The notes: generated from the sequence alone by a model not told the origin. A stretch of 64,000 nt of DNA from Mikania micrantha (GCA_009363875.1 CM018690.1:15455692-15519691), one strand, 5' to 3'; positions 10,921 through 24,034 are shown, counted from the first letter of the stretch. Numbers and translations: made by a program.

Positions 10921-12959
10921 ATGGGTGCATAGAAGTTAAATTAATTAAGAGGAGGAAGTCAAAACACTTTAAAAGTTTTGATTTAGAAACAACCAAATAG
11001 ACATGGGTAGCAAAGCATTAGGTAGTTGTACATCATGCGATAAAAACAAAATATTTTAGTGGCCGTAAAATTTCACAAAATATTTTCTGGTTTGCCAAGA
11101 AACGATTTTAGTGGCCCTAAAATTTCACAAAATATTTTCTGGTTTGTTGGGCTTGAAATTAAAACTCTCAGCACGAATTCAAAAGGTCAATGTTTTTTTA
11201 AGTACATGTTACAGTTGTGTAGCTTTGATCTCACTATAAGTAGATTAGGCATGTGCTTTTTATATTATGTGTTATAGGGCTGCAAGTGTTTAGATTACAT
11301 AGGCAAATATTCATGTAAGTTATTGCAAGAACTTTTACGTATGTGTCATTGGTTTTTTTACCATGTTTTGACAATGACTTATTTGACAATAGGTATTTTT
11401 CAGTATTTTAACACATAAGACATTATCATATGTATAGAATCTAAGTCACATTTTAAGGATGATACAATGACAATTACACTAAGGTAAAGAAATATTTTTT
11501 TTGTCAAGATTCCTAGTTGGATTAAAAGATTTTAAATAAATCCCTTTATTCGAAATTCATAATAACCTAAATAGTCCATGTTAATTCACATTTATAGCGT
11601 GTTAATTCACATTTATAGGACTTCCTTTACCAACTATTTTCATATTTGACATATCCAACAATTCCACATCATAATGTCCAATCTTTTGAGGTGTTCAATA
11701 AACCTTAAAACATAGATGCTTTCCAAAACCCATTTCCACAACAACTTTTCTATGATTTGGTTTCAAATTACTAACTCCTTTACAAAACTGTTTTTGGTGA
11801 ACATCTCTTAACTATAGGAAACCATTCAACTCGTAAACCCGAACCCTTCTCCTTTTAACTATCACAGTCCCTAATCCTTTTAACTATTTTGATAGTTTTT
11901 TATATCTTATACACTACTCAGATCAACCACACTTTTGCATGTTACAAAAGAACAAAATCAACTGACTTACATAAAACATTATACCAAAATTAATTTAACA
12001 AACAAATCACCTTATCACTGCTATTCGAAATATTAATAATTATTTTCAAATAATAAAACCAAACGTCAGTCTTTATAAATAATTTATTAAAATGAATAAA
12101 AATACGTTTTTTTGTTTTTCTTATGAATAACAGGAATGTAACATTCTTCTTCTAAACTTGTCTAACATTTATATGAGACACATGACAAAGTCATTACACT
12201 TTACCTAAGCTTATATCGAATTTATTTTGTTTGCTTAAAAAAACCATTGTTCGTTTTTTGTATTTCATCACTAGAATCAACATATGCAGGACTGTTGCAT
12301 GTGGTCTTGAATCGACGCAGTGACTTTTTGGCTATTTGAGAATTTCTTGTTCCTGTAAGTAAAATTTTTTAACTTTTCATTGTAAAATAGTTAATTGCGT
12401 AAATGAAATTGTAGTAGTTATTTTACTTTGTAACTTGAACCCATTAGAAATGTCTTCATCTTTATTAATGGTATCTATAGTTTGTAAGTGTTAAAATAAC
12501 CAAATTAACTCAACATTAGCTAAAACACCTCAATAACACATGAATGTTTGTGATCTATGTATAAAACGATGTCTATCGACAACATCATGTTCGTCCATGA
12601 ACCATTCTTTTGTCTTTCATACTTAAAACACCTAACACATAAAATGTCTCAAAATATATATAGAAATAAGATTAAAACAACTAGCCTTCACAATCGAATC
12701 TGTTTATATATAAAAGCTGCATAATAAATGGGTTAAAGGTAGCAATTGAGACCGTAATCCTCAAAATTATGCTTTGATTTAAAACTATGATGTGCGAAGA
12801 CTCAGAATCCCAATTTTTGTGTCTGGTCCAACGATAACTATTTGGAAGAAAGGGTTGACTTGTTACCACAAATAATTGAAATTGAATTGATTGAAGTGTT
12901 ACTACGTTTGCAGCTTTTAGGCATATTTAAAATTCATATTTTACTCTTTTTAGAAAGGG
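10921..12959. other. AT-rich intergenic DNA with small repeats, no gene
   Basis: Contains a 52-bp direct duplication (TTTTAGTGGCC at 11054 and 11106, each followed by AAAATTTCACAAAATATTTT) and a 21-bp direct duplication of GTTAATTCACATTTATAG (11580-11620). Open frames of 60-90 codons here have no recognisable domains and are treated as chance. Confidence 0.5.
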
Positions 12960-12964
12960 GTTAT

Positions 12965-13120
12965 CTACACACCCCAAAACCATTATTTCAACACCCCGTC
13001 GTCACCCATACGCCCCGTAGTGGTCACTACGGGGCGTTTTGCTCGACAATCTTAAACGAGTCAGGCATTCTAATGTCAGATAAAGCCCTATACGCCATGT
13101 AGTGACCACTACGGGCGTTT
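12965..13120. repeat. Palindrome module at the left edge of the nested block
   Basis: Two GC-rich palindromes in AT-rich surroundings. The first (13010-13037) has perfect 13-bp arms ACGCCCCGTAGTG around GT. The second (13092-13118) is an imperfect version of it. A related copy lies at 57125-57152, the other side of the nested block. These may be subterminal parts of the ancestral FAR1-like MULE (inference). Confidence 0.6.
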
Positions 13121-13162
13121 AGGGTTAAAAAAAAATTAATTTGGCTGTTTTAGGTGTGTGAA

Positions 13163-13457
13163 CATGTTTTTTGGGGTGTAAAAATCTATTAGTTTTGTTT
13201 AAAACTTGTTTTTTATATTTTGCGATCTCTCGGTACGTTTATTTTTAATTGTTTTTAAGCACATGTTTTTTGGGTTGTAAAAATCTAATAGTTTTGTTTA
13301 AAACTTGTTTTTTATATTTTACGGTCTCTCGGTACATTTATTTTTAATTATTTTTAAGCGCATGTTTTTTGGGTTGTAAAAATCTAATAGTTTTGTTTAA
13401 AACTTGTTTTTTATATTTTACGGTCTCTCAGTACGTTTATTTTTAATTGCTTTTAAA
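13163..13457 (+). repeat. Tandem repeat, 99 bp x 3
   Basis: Three near-identical units start at CATGTTTTTTGGG (13163, 13262, 13361), each with GTAAAAATCTA, GTTTAAAACTTG and GGTCTCTCGGTAC-type segments. Only a few point differences separate units, so the expansion is fairly recent. Confidence 0.85.
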
Positions 13458-13797
13458 ATTTGTTTAAAACTTTTTTTAAGAGTCAATTCATTTAAAATTA
13501 CATATGTTAAGCTAAGTTTTGAAATTTAAAAATGTTTTTAATTATTTTTAATAATAATTTAAATATAATTAATAATTGATATATAAATGATGTTATTTGT
13601 CTAAACATATTGATGTTACAGAATAACATGATAACTAATGCATATTTTGTTTTAACGTGGTATAACTGATACAAACACATTTAAAAAATAAAACACGCAT
13701 TACCAACCAAAACAACCAAATATATACAAAACATAAACATGAATACAAGTGTCTGTTTACACATAACAAATACATATATAACTGAAAATACTAACTA

Positions 13798-14128
13798 ATC
13801 ATCGTGAGGTGGAGGTGGAGGGGGAGGAGGATATTGTCGTGGCTGTGGAACAGGAGGTAGCTGGATACCCTGAGCACGAGCATCAGTAATATCGATATGC
13901 ACCTGCCACGAGATCAAATCCTCCAACCGATCCACTCGTCGAGTCAGCTGCTCGGTGGTATGAGCTAGCTGCTAGCTGAGCTGAGGCTGCTGCTATATCT
14001 GAAGTTGCTGCTGCTGCATCTGAAGCAGCTGCTGAGTGGTCTGCTCCTACTATTGAAGGAGCTGATGTGTTACATCTACAATACCATGCAGCATAACCTC
14101 GATATGAGCAGGAAGCCGCACGGCTCTG
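13798..14128 (-). pseudogene. Q/P-rich C-terminal coding relic, probably transposon tail
   Basis: On the minus strand one frame reads RLPAHIEVMLHGIVDVTHQL, then a Gln-rich part interrupted by three stops, then RVDRLEDLISWQVHIDITD and a Pro-rich end (PPPPPPPPHDD) with a stop. Hydrophobic heptads in RVDRLEDL suggest a short coiled coil. It lies between the truncated 3' LTR of gypsy 1 and the palindrome module, on the same strand as the FAR1-like MULE gene, so it may be that element's 3' coding remnant. I do not recognise the domain with confidence. Confidence 0.4.
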
Positions 14129-15649
14129 TATAGTAACTCATGACAAAACGCATATTTCAATCGTTTTAGAACATAAAATCACTTATTATCATCATAACTA
14201 GTTTAACTAAGCATGTTAATCATCCAACATTTATCAAGTTCAACATTTCTAGCAATTTCATATGAAAAAGTTTCTATTTATAGCAATATTCATGAATATT
14301 CTATTTCTAGAAATTCTATCCATTCAAATGCATCAATAACATCATATAACATGCTTCTAAACATAAATCAAAGATTAAATCACATGCATTTGGTCATTTC
14401 ATCAAAAATTACCATTTTGTAACATTAAAGCTACTATATATAGTAATAATGTAAATAACCATGATCTTGACCTCAACAATACTTCTAGATCACTCAAATC
14501 ATGTCAAATATCATAACTAACAACATTTCAATATCAAATATCATGTGAATCTTGCTAGATCATACATGCATGTCATTAAAAGTACCCATTTCATAATAAA
14601 ATCATCAAATAACTATATAATCATACAAATATCACCATAGATCGCCATTAAATCATCAAATCAGTAACGACAACACCCAATAACAGATCTATAGTATCAA
14701 AATTTCATGGTTCAAGTGGTGATGGTGGTGCATGTGGCCAAAATGGCTTGCATGTGTGATTTCTAGTGATTTTAGACTAGATTGAACACAAAGACTACCT
14801 CACAAAGCTCTAGATTGTCGAGATGAGGCTTGAGTAGGTCTGGAGCAGCTCTAGAAGGGCTGAGATTCGTTCCAATGCAGAGAAGAAAGATGGTAGAGTG
14901 TTCTTGGAGCTTCCACAACACCTCAATCTTCAATAATGGCCTTCAAATGATTCAAGATGGCTTTTTTTTGCTAAGAAATGGTTGTAACAGAAAGCTTTTG
15001 GTCGAGATGGAGGTTTTCAGTCGAGAGGTTGAGTGAAGGAGTGATAGAGATGATTAAGTCTTGGTTAAATAAAGATTTTGCGTATATTGGGACGTCGCGT
15101 ACCGCGACATCTGACAAAAAAAGTACCTCGCGTAGGGCGATGATCAAAATAATGATTCTATTCCCGAAACACGCTGCGTATCGCGATGGTGGAAGATGAT
15201 CAGTCGTCGCGTACTGCGATGGATTTCGGAGAATTCAAATTCTCCCGCCTGGGCTTCGCGTGCCGCAAAGGCCCAATTGGGTGCCCATCGCGTACCGCAA
15301 AGGGTCCCAGTGGAGCCCAGTAAGCCCAATTACACTGTTTGAATCGATTTTCGCGAATTTCTCGACTACGGTCATCGTTTCTCGACACATAAGCATTGCT
15401 CTACTAACTTAGGTTCCCCGGAACCTAATGTGCAGTGAAAGTGTACTGTGGTTTGATCCGTTCACCAACGTTCGTTATTCAAAATACGTGAGAGTGTTGT
15501 GTGATAATTCCTCGAATTATCGGTGTGTTAGGTCTGTCGTGCCACGTGTCACACTAAATACTACTTATTCTAGTGCCACGTATGAAATAATAATACACAT
15601 TATTATTAAAATAAAATAAATGCTAACCTGGAATTTGCGGGATGTCACA
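14129..15649 (-). repeat. 3' LTR of gypsy 1, truncated
   Basis: Matches 26863-28382 over about 1.5 kb. It begins TGTGACATCCCGC (minus strand, from 15649) directly after the purine-rich ACTGGGGATGA (15650-15660). The match stops at TATAGTAACTCATGAC (about 14129), so the distal LTR third and the target duplication are lost. Confidence 0.9.
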
Positions 15650-15683
15650 TCATCCCCAGTTATTAGGAATTTCGTCCCGACAT

Positions 15684-18600
15684 TCAGTTCGTATTGCTTG
15701 TGTTAGTCTGGTCGAAGAATAAGTGAGGGTATTTCTTTTTCATCTGGTCCTCTCGTTCCCAGGTGTATTCCGGTACTCGCCGGGAGTTCCATCGCAGCTT
15801 AACTATTGGTATGCGACTAAGTTTTAACTTCTTGATTTCTCGGTCCATGATTTCCACTGGTTCCTCAACGAAGTGAAGTTGTTCATCGATCTGAATTTCC
15901 TCTAAAGGAATTGCGAGTGTTTCGTCTGATAAGCACTTCTTGAGGTTTGAGACGTGGAATACGTTATGTACGCTACTCAATTCCTGAGGTAGTTGTAGTT
16001 CATAGGCTACAGGGCCTATCCGTTTAATGATTTCAAATGGTCCGATGTAACGAGGATTTAACTTTCCCCATTTCCCGAATCGGATCACTCCCTTCCAAGG
16101 CGAGACTTTAAGAAGCACACGGTCTCCTACTTGGAATTCCAAAGGCTTGCGCCTTTTGTCGGCGTAACTCTTTTGTCGATCCCGAGCTGCTGCCATTCAG
16201 TTTCGTATCTGCACGATCTTCTTGGTTGTTTCGTGCACAAGCTCGGGACCAGTCAGTTGGCTTTCACCAACTTCTGCCCAACAAAGTGGTGATTTGCACT
16301 TATGCCCGTAAAGGGCTTCAAATGGTGCGGCTCCAATGCTGGTGTGGTAGCTGTTATTATATGAGAACTCCACCAAAGGTAGGTGAGTCTCCCAGCTGTT
16401 CCCGAAGTCGATCACGCATGCCCGAAACATGTCTTCCAAGGTCTGGATGGTTCGTTCGCTTTGTCCATCCGTCTGCGGGTGATAGGCAGTGCTCATATCC
16501 AACCATGTCCCCAGTGCCTTGTGTAAGGACTTCCAAAAATGTGCCGTGAAACGGCTATCTCGGTCAGACATAATGGATATTGGGACTCCGTGTCTGGAAA
16601 CGATTTCTTTCAAATAAATTTGAGTCAGCTTCTCCAGCTTATCAGTTTCCTGATTTCGTAAGTCGATCTACGATAACCCAGATGGTATCGCAACCGCTTG
16701 CAGTCTTCGACAACTTGGTGATAAAATCCATGGAAATCTGTTCCCATTTCCAAACTGGAATTTCCGGTTATTGAAGTAGACCTGACGGTTTATGATATTT
16801 GACCTTCACCTTCGAGCAAGTCAGACACTTACTCACATAAGTAGCGATTTCCGACTTCATGTTTGGCCACCAGTACGTTGTCTTTAGGTCGTGGTACATC
16901 TTGTCGGAGCCCGGATGTACTGAGTACCAGCTTTTATGAGCTTCATCCATCACTACTTCTCTCAATCCCCCGTAGCGTGGAATCCAAATTCGATCCATTA
17001 AGTAGTAAGCTCCGTCGTCCTTCTATTTCATTTGTTTATCCATTCCTCGCATGGCTTCGAGAAGAAGATTTTTCGTTTTCAGAGCTTCTTGCTGGGCGTT
17101 TCGAATCTGATTAGGTAGCTCAGAGTGAATGGTAAGTTGTAGTGCAAGTACGCGTTTGGTTGTTTCCTTCTGGCTCAGCGCGTCGGCTACTACGTTTGCT
17201 TTCCTGGGATGGTATTTGATTGCACAGTCATAATCGCCTACTAGCTCGACCCATCGGCGTTGTCTCATGTTTAGCTCCTTTTGGTCGAATATGTGTTGTA
17301 GGCTCTTATGGTCGGTGAATATAGTGCACTTGGTGCCGTATAGATAGTGTCGCCAGATCTTCAGTGTGAACACCACGACTCCTAGTTCCAAGTCATGGGT
17401 TGTGTAGTTCTTTTCGTCACTTTCAGCTGTCGTGACGCATAAGCTATGAATTTCTCGCGTTGCATTAACACACAACCGAGTCCTTGTTTCGATGCGTCAC
17501 AATAAACCACAAAATATTCGCATCCGTTCGGTAGTGATAGGATTGGTGCACTGCACAATTTTTGTTTCAATAAGTCGAAAGCAACTTCTTGTTTTTCTCC
17601 CCAATCAAACTTTTTGTCTTTGTGTGTAAGAGATCTCAATGATTGTGCGATCTTTGAGAACCCCTCGATAAATCGCATGTAGTACCCAGCCAATCCCAGG
17701 AACTGTCGCACCTCAGTCGGAGTCTTGGGTGTTGTCCAGTTCTTGATTGCCTCGATCTTGGCTAGGTCTACGTGTATTCCTTTCTCGTTCACTACGTGTC
17801 CAAGAAATTGGACATCGCGAATCCAAAAATCACATTTGGAAAACTTCGCGTATAGTTGTTCCGTCTTTAACAGTTCCAAGACAAGTCTCAGGTGATCAGC
17901 ATGTTCTTCCTGAGTCTTGGAGTAAATCAGGATGTCATCTATGAATACGATTACAAATTTGTCTAGATACGGTTTGCACACCCGATTCATGAGATCCATG
18001 AATACAGCCGGTGCGTTAGTCAGCCCGAAAGGCATGACTAAAAACTCGTAATGTCCGTATCTTGTCCTGAAGGCTGTCTTTGGTATATCTTCCTCTTGTA
18101 TTCTTAGTTGATGGTAGCCGGATCTTAAATCGATCTTCGAATAGTAGCTTGTTGCATATACGAAAGGAACCGTCCTTTTTCTTCACAAACAAGACCGGTG
18201 CTCCCCAAGGTGAGAAGCTCGGTCGGATAAATCCTTTATCTAATAACTCCTGCAGTTGATTAGATAGTTCCTGCATTTCGGTAGGAGCCAGTCGATATGG
18301 TGCCTTGGCTATCGGTGCAGCTCCTGGTGTTAGGTCTATCTGAAACTCCACTTGTCGCTTTGGTGGTAGTCCAGGTAGATCGTTTGGAAAGACTTCCGGA
18401 AAGTCACGAACGACAGCGATGTCTTCGATCCCCCGTTCCTCCTTCGGTTGTTTGGTAATAAGTGCCAGGATAGCCGTGTATCCCTTCTTCAGGTATTTGC
18501 TTGCCTTCATGCAGAACATTATGTTTAAAGGTACACCACGCCTTTCTCCTTGGATTGAGATCTGCTCTGCATTCGGTAATGTAACTCGTACAATCTTCTC

Positions 18601-19017
18601 GTTACACACGATCTCGGCATGGTTAGCAGATAACCAATCCATTCCAATCACCACGTCGAAGCTCCCGAGAGTTACCGGCATCAGATCGATCTCCGGTTCG
18701 TGGTCTGCTAGCATCAAGGCACACCCTTTGATGATGTATTGTGTTTCGATCAGCTTACCGTCCGCTAACTCTACGGTGTACTTATGGTCTAGTGGTGTTG
18801 GGGTCATATTAAGCAGTTTGCTAAAGACGCTAGAGATAAAACTCCTATCGGCACCGGTATCATATAATATGCTAGCATAGACATTATTTAAAAGAAACGT
18901 ACCAGTGACGATGTTAGGATCGTCTTTTGCTTCTCCTGAACCAATCACGAATGCCCGACCCCTAGCTGGGTTGCCCCCTTTGTTCTTGTTCTGTGGGCAA
19001 CCTCGGCGCATGTGCCC
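15684..19017 (-). pseudogene. gypsy 1 pol: protease, RT, RNase H, integrase, chromodomain
   Basis: Decayed polyprotein read in several frames. Aspartic protease: DTGADRSF near 18865. Reverse transcriptase: starts with WGAPVLFVKKKDGSF, but the following conserved block is deleted (near 18170) and the frame shifts; the FIDDILIYS active site is intact near 17940. RNase H: TDHKSLQHIF near 17310, then a stop near 17023. Integrase: H2C2 zinc finger (HPGSDKMYH, CLTC) at 16768-16998, several stops, then SDRDSRF and HPQTDGQSER at 16197-16613. The last part (15684-16196) has the GPFEI core and a chromodomain-like EEPVEIMDREIKKLK...TWEREDQM end, which places it in the chromoviruses, probably Tekay/Del. 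No functional enzyme can be produced. Confidence 0.9.
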
Positions 19018-20176
19018 CGGCTTCCCGCAGTGAAGTATCCCTTTAAGGTGTCATTCTTGTTGAGATTGGGGTTGAGGTTTGATCGGCATTCTTTGGCCAG
19101 GTGTCCGTTCCTACCACAGTTTGTACACTTGACCCTCATGCATGGGCCAAAGTGATGGTAGTTGAAGCTGTTGCATTTTGGGCTGTTGCCTTGATATCGT
19201 CCCTTGCCTTGAGTGTTTGGCTGGGTGGCAGTAAAGACCTTTGCACGTGCTGGTCGGTGATGGGTTGGTTGCTGCGGTGAGAAAGTTCTGTTGTTACTGG
19301 GTTCCCACTTCCGCTTGGGCTCTTGGGGTTTCAGATGTTCTCCCCTTTTTGGTAGTTTGCCCTGAGCTACAGCTTGATCGGTTAATTTGTGGGCTAACCG
19401 AATCAGTGGCTGGATGGTAGTGAGATCGGAAGCGGTCACCATGCTTTGTATCTGCTCCGGCAACCCACTGATGAATTGCTCGATTTTTTTTGTACTCCGG
19501 CGTCTCCATTGCCGGGCACAGCTTGCACAGTTCGTGGAATCGAGTGCAGTATTTCTCGATATCAGATCCCACCATTTTGTGCACCCAAAACTCTTCCTCA
19601 AGCTTCCTGATCTCGTCGCGCGGGCAGTATTTGTCGTGAAGCATTCTGGTGAATTCGTCCCACGGGATAGTGTTTGCAGTCTCAAGTCCGAGAGTCTGGA
19701 CATGCGTATTCCACCAGGTGAGGGCTGGTCCCTCAAGAGTCCCGATAGCGTACTTTACTCGGTTATCCTCCGAGCATTCAGCCATAGCGATGACCGACTC
19801 CAGTTTCTCAATCCAGCAAAGCAGTCCTACTGCTCCCTCTGTTCCTTGGAATTTGTGAGGGTGGCAACTCAGGAAGGCTTTAAACGAGCATCCCTTTATT
19901 GCGTTTCCATGAGATCCTGTGCATCGGATTCCAAGGTTACGTGTTAGTGGCAATGTTGTCTAGACTAAGTTAGTTATGTTAGACAAGGGTAGTACCATTG
20001 TTCCCACTGGTCTCACTATGTATACGGCTTGCTTCGTACTTGGCAAGCACCTTGTTGACTCGTTGGTCAACCAGCATTTTGATCCTTGCCGCTTCGGCCT
20101 TACGCTTGGGGTTACGGACATAGGGTCCTTTTCCAGACATGGTTCTATATGGAAAGGATAGAGTGTTAGTCATCAT
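19018..20176 (-). pseudogene. gypsy 1 gag (capsid/nucleocapsid), frameshifted
   Basis: Starts near 20140 with MSGKGPYVRNPKRKAEAAR, followed by a stop near 19979. The capsid domain with the ALTWWNTHV motif lies at 19294-19953 in one frame and continues after a frameshift near 19480 in another (QFISGLPEQIQSMV). A CCHC zinc knuckle, CTNCGRNGHLAKEC, lies near 19110. A further frameshift at about 19010 separates it from protease. The element therefore cannot make an intact Gag. Confidence 0.85.
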
Positions 20177-20420
20177 GTGTTAGAGTGTTAGTCAGATGTC
20201 ATGTTAGGTGTCAAGTCAGATGTCATGTTAGTAAGCAACCATAGTCAGAATGAAATAAAGAAGATAAAACATCATTCTCATTAATAAAAGATTTTGAAGT
20301 ACAATGATTTTCAAAAGATAGTAACAATACGAGTTGTACGAGCACATCCTGCTCGTTCAGGCAAATGCAAAAGGAATACCAAATAAAAGAACCTAACTAA
20401 TCAGAGTCTATGGTGACATG

Positions 20421-20870
20421 CTAGATGTCACTATCGGCTCCATCATCATCATCATCCTCCTCGGGATCCACATTGGGATCCTCATCAAAATCCCCCTCCT
20501 CGAGGTCCTCGACCTCGAACTGTGGTCCGTCCTCCGGTGGTGGCTCGACAATGAACTGATCGACCCATGTGTTAAGCATGGCGTCGCTAGCTAGAATCAT
20601 CGCGTGATTCTCCTCAATGGCGACCTTATTCGCAGCAATGCGCCCGTCGTGCTCATGCATGACGTCAACCATGTGTCCGTGCTGACTCATCAGCTGGGCC
20701 ACCTGGAGACGTAGCGTCTCCACCTGCTCCTATAAGCTATCATTACGCCTCTCAAGGCGGTCGTTCTTCTCCCGAAGAACTCAGACCTCGTCTGATAACT
20801 CGGCGTTCCTCCTAGTATCGCGTCGCGTGTAGGCCACGTGAGATGCGAAGGCCTGCTCTAGTGGTGCCCC
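20421..20870 (-). pseudogene. gypsy 1 upstream ORF, distal half (coiled coil, acidic tail)
   Basis: Continues the ORF begun at 25308 after the inserted LTR. Sequence APLEQAFASHVAYTRR is followed by heptad-like segments (LREKNDRLERRNDSL, VETLRLQVAQLMSQ) with two in-frame stops, and ends in an Asp/Glu-rich tail (PEEDDDDDGADSDI) before a stop at 20421. About 240 bp of non-coding sequence separates it from gag. It could be a separate ORF ahead of gag or a spliced N-terminal extension; I cannot decide which. Confidence 0.6.
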
Positions 20871-21590
20871 TGTGACAACCAGTACTAGACCGTCCGGCAA
20901 GTCCTTACGGTGTGTGTACTTTCACCATTTACTGTGTGCAAATACAGTGCGTAAACAGTTGTGTGACAACAAAACTCAGAAAACAAAGCACAGTTTTATG
21001 TGTTTAAGTGAAAACTTAAATACAGTAAATACAACAACTCAATAGAAACGACAGTGTACAAGTGAACCACGAAAACAAGTCGGTTGCGATCTGATATCCG
21101 TAGATGACAGGAATCAGATGACCGACAAATCAATATGAAAACAATGTGAAAACAGGATGTTTAGTTGAGTCCGACAGTGAGGAAATACAATTTAAAACAA
21201 TGTTGCAGTGTCGTTTCAGAATAACAAACTGACAGTGTGTTTGCGTGGGCGACGATTCACACAAACATATATGTGAGTGTAACGTTCTGAAATGATGATT
21301 GGGAAGTAGAAAACAAAAGTCAGAAAGCCAAACCATCGACGTGTTCGTTCGAATGACGATTCGAACGAATACGCGCGATGGTGACGCGATTTGACGAAAC
21401 GAAAACGAAACATGACACGAACGAATTTAATTTAATAAAATGGAATGAATAACATTTTTTACAATTTTGAAACTCATCAAATAATTAATTTAACTTCTTT
21501 TTATTATTACAAATGAATTACGCGTTTTAGTTCCGGAAACGCAACGAAAACACGAACCGAGCAACCGAAACGAACCCGAATACCCCGGAG

Positions 21591-21598
21591 TATTTAAA
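21591..21598 (+). promoter_or_regulatory. TATA-like box of the inserted LTR
   Basis: GGAGTATTTAAACACC sits about 40 bp before a pyrimidine-rich leader. The position relative to the LTR start (~720 bp) and the parallel with the second family member (TATAAA at 32915) support a U3 promoter. Confidence 0.5.
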
Positions 21599-22026
21599 CA
21601 CCAAATGAGGTGTTTTTCCCTCATTTTTCATCAGCTCTCTCTCTCTAAAAGAGTGATTCCCGAACCTATTTTCCCTCACTAGAAAACCAACTTCAAATCG
21701 CCATAACTTCTTCGTTTCTCCACGAAATTGGGTGATTCTTGAACCTACGTGAAGCTCTTGATGCTCTCTTCCTAGAAGTACAGAAGATCTGGAGTTTTAA
21801 CCTCTGAAAAACGAGGTATGATCCAAGAAAAATCACGAAAAAGAGGGTTTTCAACGATAGTTTGATACACACCTAACTAGCGGGCAAAACCCTTGCTATT
21901 TGAACCACACACTCATGAAAAAGCCCTATTCGCATAACACAGCCATGGAAACTGACTTACGACTGGGGAGGATGGATGGATGGTGGTGAGCTGAACCGCT
22001 ACAGGTTCGTGAGAGATGGATATAGC

Positions 22027-22413
22027 CGAACCTTGAGTTCAGGTTTTAGGTGGCAGCGAACCCTTGAGGACCTGTGCAAGAGGCGAACCATTATAGGCTA
22101 GCCGAACCTAGCATGCTGCACCATCACCGCCGAACCAGTTGCAATAGCACGAACCTTCGGCCTTAGCCGAACCCCGAAGAGCCGAACCTTCTATGCATGC
22201 ATGGGCACCGAACCCTTGCGTGGTTGAGCATCCCACTCGCGAACCCCATCAGCTAGCCGAACCCTCCATGTGCCACAAACCCTAGCCGAACCTTCAAGCC
22301 TTCACCGAACCTTAGGCAGGAACGAACCCAGCTGCTATGGTACCGAACCAATTGAGTGCTACGAACCTTTGAACCTACCGAACCTTCCCCACGTGAACAT
22401 GCACTGCCGAACC
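22027..22413 (+). repeat. Irregular CGAACC motif array in LTR leader
   Basis: Eighteen CGAACC hexamers, often as GCCGAACC, occur in about 387 bp at irregular spacing with unrelated sequence between them. Four are extended to GAACCTTC (22151, 22184, 22288, 22380). A short open frame across the region (22270-22518) is considered incidental. Confidence 0.8.
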
Positions 22414-24034
22414 CCATGCATCGTCGGTGAACCTATGGCTGTCTTGATAATAGGTTCGCTGCCATTCAAGATCTACAGGCTGGTCACATGCGGCTCATCC
22501 TTTTTGTTTCAACCATAACCATTAATTGATCATTCTTTAATGGTCTCATTCGTATAACACCTAAGGCCCATTAACTCGGCAAACATAGAGCCCATGCCCA
22601 TCTCTTTTGCAACCCACATCTCTGGCCCAAACTCATAACATTTTCGGCCCAAATTGTATTAGTTGGGTTGTGATGATCCATGCAAAAATTCATTCGGCCC
22701 ACCCTTTTGTAGTAGGCCCAACCTAGTTACTAGTCTTAGTCCAAATCCTTAAAACTTGGCCCATGTGATCTACGGCCCAAAATTGACACTCGTCCCAATG
22801 GGTTTCAAAGTAACCCAATTCATGAATTAAGTAATAAAGGATGACGTTTAATGGAAATGGGATTTGTAATCTAGTTTTATTTCAAAAGAAAATGATAATC
22901 ATTTGTGTTGAAATGATTAATGATAGTAAGTCATTGAATTCTCACAAAAGAACCAAGTTAAAGACAAAGAGAAGCAATGAAGATCAAATCTTTGGTCATA
23001 ACTAAAAGTCATACACTACATGCAAATTAAACTAGCTAAGTGTCAATAAAGTACATTTAAATTGAATTGGGCCGAATGAGGATTGAGACCAAGAGGTGAT
23101 AACCAAGCTAGGGATAACACATACACGCGCACACAACTTTACAACTTATATTTATAAGTTACAACAACATGAAATCAATACAGGATCGTGAAAACTACTA
23201 CAAGTACAATCAAGAGCGCGTGCATTTCTTGTTGAAGCTAAGTCAACCACTTCAAACATAAGGTGAGTTCATATGCCCCTTTTCTAATCTTAAATGATTT
23301 CAAAGCTCGGGGCTGAGAAACATGCTTAAAGCTTTTATTTATTTAAAAGTTTCGTTATAACATATTGCTTATATCATGATTTAGATAATAATTGTTTATT
23401 TTTATTATCGTTTATCATTACATGCTTGCCTGTTTGATTTTATCATACCTGAGATAGCTAGGAAGATACACGCCATTATAGCTTCCTGACATATTTATGC
23501 ACTAGAATAATACGAGTTGTTAAGAATATATCTTACAACTGTTTATTGTTCTTACACGATAGAACAGCGGGGAAAACCAAGTGATAACATGCTAATAACA
23601 TTTACAAACACCAAGAATGATAATCATGATAATGAAACTTCATGATAACGAGATCATTCACTCATTTCTAACATCGTGTCATAAGATTAGTTCTTATAAC
23701 ACTTTGTTAAAGTCACTAAGTACACTCCACATAGAGATAACATTTGAGACAATTACTTGTGATATCGAGGACGATATTATGAGCACACATATTCGGGATG
23801 GCATTCCCCACATATACTATCATTATCTATTAAGACTCTATTTAGAGCACATCTTATAACCGTCAGAGGATGCCGGTTACACAACCATGGATCACTTGGG
23901 TAGATCACGAACACTAATCACTAAGGCTTGGGGTAATCTAATGAAATCACACCGGGCACGAGAGGTGCTATCATTTTAAATTAATAACATTCATAAAATC
24001 TAGGGAACTTATTCATTCCAATAGATACTGTGGG

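Noticed and set aside
22270..22518. 82-codon open frame in the inserted LTR
   Set aside because: Created by the CGAACC motif array; no recognisable protein and no start context.
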